Assembly (NCBI GenBank): GCA_020881835.1
Contig: CP052876.1
Span: 2,170,001-2,234,000 of the forward strand
Direction of reading: 5' to 3'
DNA: 64,000 nt
From: Kineosporiaceae bacterium SCSIO 59966
GTDB taxonomy: Bacteria; Actinomycetota; Actinomycetes; Actinomycetales; SCSIO-59966
The notes beneath the pieces are model-generated. The model saw only the letters and a program-made list of their open reading frames with translations, did not search any database and had not been told where the DNA came from. The position numbers and the translations under genes were made by a program. How positions within the stretch are numbered: the first letter of the stretch is position 1; each line of letters starts with the position of its first letter. Shown piece after piece: positions 57,173 through 64,000 of the stretch.

Positions 57173-57508
57173 ATGGACCACGTCGACCTGGGAGCCGTCG
57201 CCCGCGAGCAGGCCGAGGCCGCGGTCACCGCCGGCAGCGGCCGGGCCGCCGTCACCGTCTTCGGCGGCCAGGCGAACACCCTGCGCCAGACCGTCATCGC
57301 ACTGCGCGCCGGCGCCGCTCTCGACGACCACGAGAACCCCGGCGAGGCGACGCTGCACGTGCTGTCCGGCCGGGTGCGGCTCGTCGGCGCGCAGACCGGC
57401 GACGCCGCCGAGGGGCAGACCGGGACCTTGCTCGTCGTCCCGGAGGAACGCCACCGGGTAGAGGCGGTCGAGGACTCCGTCATCCTGCTGACCGTCGGGA
57501 AGCACTAA
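57173..57508 (+). CDS. Cupin-domain protein
   Basis: 111 residues with the small beta-barrel pattern: LRQTVIALRAGAALDDHENPGEATLHVLSGRVRL (motif 1, residues about 38-71) and GTLLVVPEERHRVEAVEDSVIL (motif 2). The two His and the Glu of motif 1 and the His of motif 2 could bind a metal. No ligand can be named. ATG 57173 is preceded by GAGGGTGGG. Confidence 0.85.
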   Translation: MDHVDLGAVAREQAEAAVTAGSGRAAVTVFGGQANTLRQTVIALRAGAALDDHENPGEATLHVLSGRVRLVGAQTGDAAEGQTGTLLVVPEERHRVEAVEDSVILLTVGKH

Positions 57509-57546
57509 CCGGACGTCTACCCGACACGTCGAGCATCCCCAGCACC

Positions 57547-60500
57547 TCATGCATGGCGGGCTCCGTGGCCCCGATCTGACACGGCGAGCCTCCGCGACCC
57601 GACTCTGACCTGGACCTGCGGGTTGGCGGCACACGGGTCCGCGGACACCTGTACGTGTTCCTGGGAGATGTCCACCCGGAACCGCTGGCCCCGGTGCACG
57701 AGCGTGAAGCTCACCGCCTCCAGCCCGTCGGGTAGCCGCGGGTCGAACGTCACGGCGGCGTCTTGCAGCTGCACCCCGGCGAACGACCGGGTGACGATGT
57801 CGATCGTCCCTGCCATCGCCCCGAGGTGGATGCCCTCGCTCGTCGTCCCGCCCTGGGTGTCGTCCAGGTCGGCGGTCAGCGCGTCGCGGAACGTCGTCCA
57901 CGCGCGTGCCGGGTCCATCCGGGCCAGCACCGAGGCGTGGACGACGCGGCTCAGGGTGGAGCCGTGCGCGGTGCGGGCCAGGTAGTGGTCGACGGTGCGG
58001 GCCAGCAGGTCCGGCGAGGGCTGGTAGCCCAGCCGCTGCAGCATCTCCTCCAGGCCGTCCGGCCCGAGCAGGTACACGAGCATGAGGACGTCGGCCTGCT
58101 TGGCGAGCTGGTAGCGGTTGGTCGTGTCGCCCTCGGCCTCCAGGATGAGGTCCAGCCGTCCGATGTTGCCGTAGGTGGTGCGGTAGCGGTCCCAGTCGAG
58201 CTCCTCCAGCGTCTCGTACCCGGCGAACTGGCTGATCACGCCGTCGTGGAAGGGCACGGCGAGGCGCCGGCTCAGGTGACCCCAGCGCTCGGGCTCCTCG
58301 ACGGTGATCCGCAGGCGGGCGTGCAGCTCGTCGCAGTCGTGGCCGGCGGTCACGGCCAGGACGTCGCGGGCCCGCCGGCAGACCCAGGCGGCCAGCACGT
58401 TCGTGTACGCGTTGTCCCGCAGTCCTTCTCCCGGCGCGTCGGGGTAGCCGTCGTGGTACTCGTCGGGGCCCATCACGCCCTCGATGTGGAACCGGTCCTG
58501 GTCCGGGTCGTATGTCGCCATGCTGGCGAACAGCCGGGCGACCTCGATGATCAGGTCGGCGCCCCGGTGAGCCAGCCAGGCGACGTCCCCGGTGGCCTGG
58601 TAGTACTGCCAGGCGTTGTACGCGACGGCCAGCCCGACGTGGCGCTGCCGGTGGGAGTTGTCCGGCATCCAGCGTCCGGACCGCAGGTTGTACAGCTGCC
58701 GCGGGGTCTCCTCGCGGCCGTCGCTGCCGCTCTGCCACGGGAACAGCGCCCCCGCGAACCCCGCGTCGGCTGCGGCCCGGCGTGCCGTGTCGAGCCGCCG
58801 GTAGCGGTAGTCCAGCAGCGCCCGGCCGACCCAGGGCAGGTGCGGGGTCACGACCGGCAGCACGAACAGCTCGTCCCAGAAGACGTGGCCCCGGTAGCCC
58901 TCGCCGTGCAGGCCGCGGGCCGGTACCCCGGCGTCGACGTCGGCGGTGTGCGGCGACACCGACTGCAGCAGGTGGAAGACGTGCAGGTTCAGCACGAGCT
59001 GCGTCTGGCGGTCGGCGTCCAGCTCGATCCCGAACCGCTGCCACAGCCGCGCCCAGGCGCTCTCGTGGTCAGGGAGCAGGTCTGCGAATGCCCCGGGCGG
59101 ACACGACACGTCGCCCACTGCCGCCAGCCCGGGTGAGGCAATCGCCCGGTCCCGGGAGGTGTACACCGCCACGGTCTTCTCGACCGTGACCGGCTCACCG
59201 TCCCGCAGCGGCAGGCCGAACTCGTGGCCCGGCCGCTGCCCTGACCTCCAGGTCGGAACCGGAACCGCGCCGGCGACCGTCGTCCGGACGGCGGTTGCGA
59301 TGCGCACCTGGCTCTGCGTCGTCTCCACCTCGACGAGGAACGTCTCGTCCCCGCACTCCTGCGCCTGGACCAACCGCAGGTGGCGGTCCGCCAGGGCCCG
59401 GTACTCCGCCACGTTGCGGTTGCGGACGGCGGTGTCGACGCCGGACGCCACAGTCAGCCGGCCGCTCCAGCCATCGGCCACCAGGGTGGTCTGCAGGCAG
59501 GCCACGTGAGGGCGGGCCATGGAGACCAGGCGACGCTGCGTCAGCCTCAGCCGGCGCCCCGCTCGGTCGGTCAGGACCGCGCGTCTCGTCAGCACGCCGC
59601 GGCGCAGGTCCAGCTCGCGGCGCTCCCGGCTCACGTTCAGACCGCCCTCGGACCACCACGGACCGGCGTCGGTGCGCAGGTCCAGGTGCAGCCAGTTCGG
59701 CGCGTTGACCAGGTGCTCGTCCTCCACCTGCCGCCCGTGCACCGTGGACGTCACGCGGTTGTACACCCCGGCGAGGTACGTGCCCGGGTAGTGCACGCCG
59801 TCGGCGGAGTGCTCCGGCGCCGCCCCCCGGGTGCCCAGGTACCCGTTGCCCAGAGCGGTCAGCGCCTCCCGGTGCCCCTCGTGCGCCGGGTCGAAGCCCT
59901 CGTAGACGAGCACCCACGGGTCGGTTCGCAGCGCACCCAGGTCGAGCTGGGAGACGTCCTCGACGACGACGTCCGCCCCGGCACGCTCCAGCTGCTCCCG
60001 GTTACCGGACCGGGCCACGCCCACCACGAGCCCGAAGCCGCCACGACGCGCGGCCTCGACGCCCGACGTGGCGTCCTCCACGACGGCGGTCCTGGCCGCC
60101 GGCACCCCGAGCCGGCGAGCCGCCTCCACGAACGTGGCCGGGTCGGGCTTGCCGGGCAGCCCCTCGTCCGCCGCGACCTGACCGTCCACGACAACGTCGA
60201 ACATCCCGGCCAGGTCCGCTGCCGCGAGCAGCGCCGCGGCGTTGCGGCTGGCCGTGACCAGGGCGACCGGCACACCGCCGGCGCGCAGTCGGCGCAGCAG
60301 GGCCACCGTGCCGCCGAACACCCGCACCCCGTGCCGGCCGAGCAGCTCCAGGTACATCTCGTTCTTGCGGGCCGCCAGGCCGTGCACGGTCCACTCCGAC
60401 GGCCCGTCCCCGGGCGTCCCGAGCGGGACCTCGATCCCGCGGGACGCCAGGAAGGCCACCACGCCGTCCTCCCGGGACCGTCCGTCGACATAACGGCGAT

Positions 60501-60708
60501 AGTCCACGTCCGGGTCGAAAGGTTCCCCGGCGGCGCCCACGCGGGGATCGGCCAGGACACCGTCGAACAACTGCTTCCACGCCTGCGCGTGCACCCTCGC
60601 GGTGTCCGTGACGACGCCGTCCATGTCGAAGATCACCGCGTCCTGCGGCGGAACGGCTCCGGTCGGCGCCACCCCGGCCGGCTCCGCTGAGCGACGCAGC
60701 ATCTCCAC
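57547..60708 (-). CDS. HAD beta-phosphoglucomutase fused to GH65 disaccharide phosphorylase
   Basis: 1053-residue bifunctional protein. Residues 25-245 are a HAD phosphatase/mutase domain (VIFDMDGVVTDTARVHAQAWKQLFDG, VEDATSGVEAARRGGFG) of the beta-phosphoglucomutase type. Residues about 260-1040 are a glycoside hydrolase 65 phosphorylase, with WDELFVLPVVTPHLP and the catalytic-Glu region EGVMGPDEYHDGY near residue 750. Such fusions degrade trehalose, maltose or kojibiose by phosphorolysis and convert beta-glucose 1-phosphate to glucose 6-phosphate. The exact disaccharide is not decidable. GTG 60708. Confidence 0.92.
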   Translation of the reverse strand: MEMLRRSAEPAGVAPTGAVPPQDAVIFDMDGVVTDTARVHAQAWKQLFDGVLADPRVGAAGEPFDPDVDYRRYVDGRSREDGVVAFLASRGIEVPLGTPGDGPSEWTVHGLAARKNEMYLELLGRHGVRVFGGTVALLRRLRAGGVPVALVTASRNAAALLAAADLAGMFDVVVDGQVAADEGLPGKPDPATFVEAARRLGVPAARTAVVEDATSGVEAARRGGFGLVVGVARSGNREQLERAGADVVVEDVSQLDLGALRTDPWVLVYEGFDPAHEGHREALTALGNGYLGTRGAAPEHSADGVHYPGTYLAGVYNRVTSTVHGRQVEDEHLVNAPNWLHLDLRTDAGPWWSEGGLNVSRERRELDLRRGVLTRRAVLTDRAGRRLRLTQRRLVSMARPHVACLQTTLVADGWSGRLTVASGVDTAVRNRNVAEYRALADRHLRLVQAQECGDETFLVEVETTQSQVRIATAVRTTVAGAVPVPTWRSGQRPGHEFGLPLRDGEPVTVEKTVAVYTSRDRAIASPGLAAVGDVSCPPGAFADLLPDHESAWARLWQRFGIELDADRQTQLVLNLHVFHLLQSVSPHTADVDAGVPARGLHGEGYRGHVFWDELFVLPVVTPHLPWVGRALLDYRYRRLDTARRAAADAGFAGALFPWQSGSDGREETPRQLYNLRSGRWMPDNSHRQRHVGLAVAYNAWQYYQATGDVAWLAHRGADLIIEVARLFASMATYDPDQDRFHIEGVMGPDEYHDGYPDAPGEGLRDNAYTNVLAAWVCRRARDVLAVTAGHDCDELHARLRITVEEPERWGHLSRRLAVPFHDGVISQFAGYETLEELDWDRYRTTYGNIGRLDLILEAEGDTTNRYQLAKQADVLMLVYLLGPDGLEEMLQRLGYQPSPDLLARTVDHYLARTAHGSTLSRVVHASVLARMDPARAWTTFRDALTADLDDTQGGTTSEGIHLGAMAGTIDIVTRSFAGVQLQDAAVTFDPRLPDGLEAVSFTLVHRGQRFRVDISQEHVQVSADPCAANPQVQVRVGSRRLAVSDRGHGARHA

Positions 60709-60851
60709 AGCGACCTCTCCATCTGGTGCGGCGACACTAGTGCTGGTGACTTCCCCACAGGTGCGACGGGCTCGTTAGTGGTAGCCGTCCCTGCCGCCGT
60801 GTCGCACAGATGCGCGGAGACTGCACGATGAGGTGCTGGCAGCGCTCGCTG
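60709..60851. other. Gap between the GH65 gene and vapC
   Basis: About 140 bp holding the upstream region of the HAD-GH65 gene. TAGTGT is seen on the minus strand near 60740 as a possible -10 box. Nothing else recognised. Confidence 0.3.
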
Positions 60852-61289
60852 CTACGACTCGACCTGGAACGGGTGCCGCCACCGTAGACCGGGAAAGCGC
60901 GCGAAGTCGCGATCCGTGGTGATCCACTCGCTGCCCGACTCGATCGCCAGCGCCGCGAGGTAGGCGTCAGGCACGAGATTGCCTGTGGCGCCTGACCGTC
61001 GACACAGGTCGACGAAGATCTCCCAGTGCCGTGGGCCAGGGGCGACGAGAACGCAGTTCGGTCGTGCGCGAAGCCTGCCGAGCTCGTCCAGCGCATGATC
61101 CAGGGGCGTCGGTGGCTGGAAGACGCGGGGATGGGTGAGGACCCGTACGGCGCTTCTGAGCACCATCTCGGCAAGTCCGAACGCGAGAGGCGTGGAGACT
61201 GCCTCCTCCAACCACCGCCGGTAGCGATCGTGCTGAGGAGCGTCGGCGCGCAGCGCGAGTACGAGCACGTTGACGTCGAAGAGGATCAC
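60852..61289 (-). CDS. VapC-type PIN-domain toxin
   Basis: 145-residue ribonuclease-type toxin. Acidic residues of the PIN fold are in ILFDVNVLVLAL (Asp near 4), FGLAEMVLRSAVRVL (Glu), LVPDAYLAALAIES (Asp) and WITTDRDFARFPGLRW (Asp). GTG 61289 overlaps the antitoxin stop, as in most VapBC operons. The longer open frame upstream belongs to the antitoxin region. Confidence 0.9.
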   Translation of the reverse strand: MILFDVNVLVLALRADAPQHDRYRRWLEEAVSTPLAFGLAEMVLRSAVRVLTHPRVFQPPTPLDHALDELGRLRARPNCVLVAPGPRHWEIFVDLCRRSGATGNLVPDAYLAALAIESGSEWITTDRDFARFPGLRWRHPFQVES

Positions 61290-61525
61290 GCGTCCTCGTC
61301 CATGAGGTCGAGGAGAGCCGCCGAGTCGTTCAAGTCGACACCCGGGCACAGGCCCGACCCCGCGAAAGGCCGCACCTGGTACGGCTCGACCGGCGCAGCC
61401 GCGCGACGTGACAGGGCCTCACGCAGCGCGTCCTCGACGACCGACGTGAGAGTGCGGCCCGATCGCGCCGCCTCCTCCTTGGCCTGCCGCATGAGCTGGT
61501 CATCAAGGTTCAGAGTCGTGCGCAT
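61286..61525 (-). CDS. VapB-type ribbon-helix-helix antitoxin
   Basis: 79-residue antitoxin. MRTTLNLDDQLMRQAKEEAA is the ribbon-helix-helix DNA-binding part, and the C-terminal DLNDSAALLDLMDEDA is the toxin-binding tail. ATG 61525 lies 7 nt after TATGCT on the minus strand (leaderless); ATG 61537 is less likely. Expected to repress its own promoter. Confidence 0.88.
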   Translation of the reverse strand: MRTTLNLDDQLMRQAKEEAARSGRTLTSVVEDALREALSRRAAAPVEPYQVRPFAGSGLCPGVDLNDSAALLDLMDEDA

Positions 61526-61554
61526 GCAGAAAAGCATACTCCTCAGGCATCGAT

Positions 61555-61668
61555 GTGCTCACTAGGGCGCACTCGGCCCACCGCTACGGCTGGCGGTGCG
61601 GCGGCTGCGGCTCCTGGTTCGCAGTCGCGGCCGTGGTGATGGGCTGGATCGGTGCCGTCCTGTGGTGA
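61555..61668 (+). CDS. Candidate 37-residue membrane mini-protein
   Basis: GTG 61555 to TGA 61668. A CGGC zinc-knuckle-like pair (RYGWRCGGCGSWF) is followed by a hydrophobic AVAAVVMGWIGAVLW end. This hints at a real small membrane protein, but no ribosome-binding site is evident and no family is known. Divergent from vapB; the 137 bp after it (61669-61805) hold nothing recognised. Confidence 0.3.
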   Translation: MLTRAHSAHRYGWRCGGCGSWFAVAAVVMGWIGAVLW

Positions 61669-61805
61669 ATCAGCCGGCCTTGGAACGGCGGTCGCGTGGT
61701 CGTACTGGAGGTGGAGGCACCGGGCGGCCGGAGCGCTCCCCGTGGCGCTGCAGGTGGACGACACGCACGAGCGACCGGCAGCGACCTCGGCTCGTGGTCA
61801 GGTGG

Positions 61806-63332
61806 TCAGAACGGGGGCTCCTCCGGCTCGTCGGCGTCCGCCGGCTCGGGCCCGGCGCCGGCAGCGTCCGTCGCGCTCAAGGCTGCGCGCAGCTCCTCGA
61901 GCGTCGCGGCGCCGAGGTCGTCGGCGTCCCAGTCGCCGAGCACCGGTGGGACGTCGGTGCGGTAGGCGTGGCCGGTCGGGCTCGTCCACGTGACGCCGCC
62001 GTCGTCCCGGGACACGGACCAGCCGCCCTGGTGCCGGGCCCGGTGGTCGTGGGTGCACGGTGCATGGGTGTTGGTGGCACTGGTCGGCCCCTCCGGGAAC
62101 ACCACCACGTGGTCGATCTCGCCGGTCTCCGCTGGATGCATGCACGTCGGGGCTGTGCACGTGACGTCTCGGGCCACGACGTGGTCTCGCAGCTCCTGCG
62201 GTGGCGCGTAGGTGGTGCGGCCGTAGTCGAGCAGCCGACCGGTCAGCGGGTCGACGACGAGCCGCCGCCACGTTGCGTCCGCCGCGATGCGGCGGGCGAC
62301 GTCGGCCGGCACCGGCCCATAGCCGCGCAGCTCCGCGGGCCGGTCGTCGAGCCCGAGCAGCGTGCTGGCGGCCACGACCACGTGCACCTGCGGCTTGCGT
62401 CCTTGACGCGTGGCCAGCGGTGTCGGACAGTTCTCCAGCGCGTGCCGAGCGAGCTCGACGAGCGCGTCGGTACGCAACGCGTCGAGCGGTCGGGCGTCAC
62501 CTGCCTGACGCAGTGCCCGTGCCCGACCGTCGAGCGCGTGGAACACCGACATCGCGTCCTCCGCGGGCAGGTGGATGCCGAGCGTCGCCATCCCGTCCGG
62601 CTCGGGACGCAGCCACACCGCCCGCCGCGCTCGCGCCTTCTCGTGCCGAGCCCGTGCGGCGTCCGGGTCCACGCGCAGCACTCGCCGCTGCACGCACGGC
62701 CGCAGCTGCCGGGCAGTCTGCTGCGGCGCGCGGCGCAGCACGTACTCCTCGACGGCACGAGCCTTGTTCGCCGTCAGCGTCACGGTGTGCTCGATGACAA
62801 CGCGGGCGCGCGCCCGGCAGATCTCCCCTTTCCGCAAGGCCTCCAGCGTCGCCGGCAACCGGCTCGTCAGGTCGACCGCCTCCGCGAGCCGGATCTGCAC
62901 GGCGCGCCGCGGCAGCTTGAGCCGGGCGGCGATCTCGTCAGCGGCGAACTCCGAGATGCCGCGCTCGTCGTCCGCGCGCGCCTCGCCCCGCCGGTTCGGC
63001 TCGACCGGCGCCGGACGCCGCCGGGCCAGCTCGGCCCACGCGACATCCTTGGCCGCCTCGACCCAGGCCTCCAGCCGCGCCAGGGCGGCGATGTACTCGA
63101 TGAGGTCGTAGCCGGCCAGGTGCGCCGGGTCCATCGAGGCGACCAGTGCCGCCACCTCGGGGCCGGGCGCCATGCGCTGCAGCGCCGGCCGCGACACGAC
63201 CGCCGCCCACCGCTCACCGTCCTGCAGGCGCCTTCCCTGCTCGGCATCCTCGACCGGGACTAGCTCCACCGGCTCGGGCTCCGGGCGCAGCGCCCGCCGA
63301 AGTCGTTCTGCCACAGCCGTTGTCGTCGTCAT
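61806..63332 (-). CDS. HNH endonuclease with DUF222 domain
   Basis: 508 residues. The DUF222 domain (about 60-330) has SMDPAHLAGYDLIEYIAALARLEAW, ISEFAADEIAARLKLPRRAV and YVLRRAPQQTARQLRPCVQ. The C-terminal HNH nuclease is CTAPTCMHPAETGEIDHVVV with TNTHAPCTHDHRARHQ. Many copies occur in actinomycetes (the 13E12-type repeat family in mycobacteria), perhaps as mobile or defence elements. ATG 63332 lies 6 nt after TAGCGT on the minus strand (63344-63339). Confidence 0.92.
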   Translation of the reverse strand: MTTTTAVAERLRRALRPEPEPVELVPVEDAEQGRRLQDGERWAAVVSRPALQRMAPGPEVAALVASMDPAHLAGYDLIEYIAALARLEAWVEAAKDVAWAELARRRPAPVEPNRRGEARADDERGISEFAADEIAARLKLPRRAVQIRLAEAVDLTSRLPATLEALRKGEICRARARVVIEHTVTLTANKARAVEEYVLRRAPQQTARQLRPCVQRRVLRVDPDAARARHEKARARRAVWLRPEPDGMATLGIHLPAEDAMSVFHALDGRARALRQAGDARPLDALRTDALVELARHALENCPTPLATRQGRKPQVHVVVAASTLLGLDDRPAELRGYGPVPADVARRIAADATWRRLVVDPLTGRLLDYGRTTYAPPQELRDHVVARDVTCTAPTCMHPAETGEIDHVVVFPEGPTSATNTHAPCTHDHRARHQGGWSVSRDDGGVTWTSPTGHAYRTDVPPVLGDWDADDLGAATLEELRAALSATDAAGAGPEPADADEPEEPPF

Positions 63333-63537
63333 GCGGCAACGCTAGAGGGCACCACCGACAATCAGGATCGTGCAAGAACCCTGTGACGCAAAGCATCCGG
63401 CCCATCTACTGCGCGTGTGACGATTCGACAGGCGTCCGCCCGTCGATCGGGTTGCCCTTCCGAACCGACCGAGTTGCGAAGTTGCGAGGACAGCGCACTA
63501 ATGGGGTCGGTACCGCCATAGGCTCGTCGGGGGAACC
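63333..63537. other. Intergenic region upstream of the HNH gene
   Basis: About 205 bp. Holds the HNH-gene -10 box (63344-63339) at one side and TAGGCT (63519-63524) with GGGGGA (63528-63533) before the next gene at the other. A short TTGCGA direct repeat is also seen. No gene recognised. Confidence 0.35.
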
Positions 63538-63714
63538 GTGGTCGGCACGATCGTCGGCACCTTCACTTCGGGAGCTGTGGACTCGCTGCGGGAAAGTGGG
63601 GCCGACAGCGTCGGTGACGTCGGGGATGCGATCGTCGACGGGTGGCAGGAGGTGGCCGACACCGGTGCCGCAGTGGGTGATCTCGCGGAGGACGCCTGGG
63701 ATGCGATCTTCTAG
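63538..63714 (+). CDS. Small acidic hypothetical protein
   Basis: 58 residues. VVGTIVGTFTSGAVDSLRES leads into an Asp/Ala/Gly-rich helical region (DAIVDGWQEVADTG, DLAEDAWDAIF). GTG 63538 has GGGGGA 5 nt upstream. It resembles no family I know. The end overlaps the next gene by 14 nt, which supports a real operon. Confidence 0.5.
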   Translation: MVGTIVGTFTSGAVDSLRESGADSVGDVGDAIVDGWQEVADTGAAVGDLAEDAWDAIF

Positions 63715-64000
63715 GCGTTGGCTTGCCTCTGTCGGCGCCGGGGTGGCGGGAGCCATCGGCGTGCTCGTGCTCACCGTGCCACTCATGAGCGACGAGACGG
63801 CGACGGCCGCCGTGCTGATCGGGCTCGTTCTCCTGGCGGTGGCTGCCGCGCTCTGGATCTTCGGCCGTGCACCCCGTGTGGTCGAGTCCGCGATCACCAC
63901 GCGCGAGACCGCGGACGGACCAGAGCTTCACCTGCGCTTACGGCCCCATGTGCCGGTGGCGAACGTTCTCGTCCTGGGTGCGCTGAGCGCGTTGGTGCTC
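63701..64000 (+). CDS. Membrane protein, 3' end beyond the window
   Basis: 100 codons visible from ATG 63701, with two membrane segments (SVGAGVAGAIGVLVLTVPL and AVLIGLVLLAVAAALWIFG) and a third starting at the window edge (NVLVLGALSALVL). It overlaps the preceding small gene by 14 nt. No family recognised. Confidence 0.6.
   Translation, partial: MRSSRRWLASVGAGVAGAIGVLVLTVPLMSDETATAAVLIGLVLLAVAAALWIFGRAPRVVESAITTRETADGPELHLRLRPHVPVANVLVLGALSALVL

Noticed and set aside
57026-59044. 672-codon minus-strand frame overlapping the HAD-GH65 gene in another frame
   Set aside because: Arg/Pro/Ala-rich translation without motifs; the GH65 frame has the catalytic sequence.
63406-63900. 164-codon minus-strand frame near the right end
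   Set aside because: No motifs and it conflicts with the two overlapping plus-strand genes, of which the second has clear membrane segments.

Overview
The window is high-GC, densely packed DNA from an actinomycete, probably a Micrococcales-type genus. The evidence is a mycothiol-linked SigR/RsrA pair, the fused 2-oxoglutarate decarboxylase Kgd, nickel superoxide dismutase, the small actinobacterial ribosomal protein bL37, a DUF222 HNH endonuclease, and many GTG starts. Many genes have a TANNNT -10 box only 6-8 nt before the start codon, as leaderless actinobacterial genes do. No species can be named from sequence reading alone.

Layout. 1-3335: argS (cut by the left edge) and an MFS transporter read leftward, divergent from a GntR/FadR-type regulator. 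3370-12474: a complete type I-E CRISPR-Cas operon in the order cas3, casA, casB, casC, casD, casE, cas1, cas2, tightly spaced and mostly overlapping. 12493-21122: one CRISPR array of 142 repeats (counted individually) and 141 spacers, starting only 18 bp after cas2 and ending in decayed repeats around an IS-like remnant. 21460-22765: an HxlR regulator divergent from a DoxX/DUF5519 pair. 22806-29877: tRNA-Arg(CCG), a VanY-type peptidase, two CNNM/CorC-type membrane proteins, GuaB1 and a two-gene ABC exporter. 29976-36838: kgd, a small DUF6104-like protein, an SGNH hydrolase, an MDR oxidoreductase and malic enzyme. 37029-41704: sodX/sodN, a possible FMN-barrel protein, then cstA, a cory-CC-star protein and an ArsA-type ATPase. 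41720-48135: a processive glycosyltransferase, GNAT, a hotdog thioesterase, a lone PilT ATPase and two membrane HD/HD-GYP proteins. 48518-57508: a hypothetical, bL37, rsrA/sigR, a hydrolase, an SRAP protein, DoxX, then aroA, rsgA, a CPBP protease and hisN, a membrane protein that overlaps hisN antiparallel, and a cupin. 57547-64000: a HAD-GH65 fusion, a VapBC pair, a DUF222/HNH protein and two small genes, the last cut by the right edge.

How the genes work together. Cas1-Cas2 would add spacers at the cas2-proximal end; Cascade (CasA-E) and Cas3 would use the crRNAs. Repeat and spacer patterns support a leader at the left end: repeat variants and decay lie mostly to the right. The array records repeated capture from related sources, including triplicated and duplicated neighbours, identical distant spacers, two spacers from homologous coding sequence, and two from overlapping protospacers. 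One spacer carries an apparent intrinsic terminator. The remaining regions are mostly chromosomal housekeeping genes with short overlaps typical of translational coupling.
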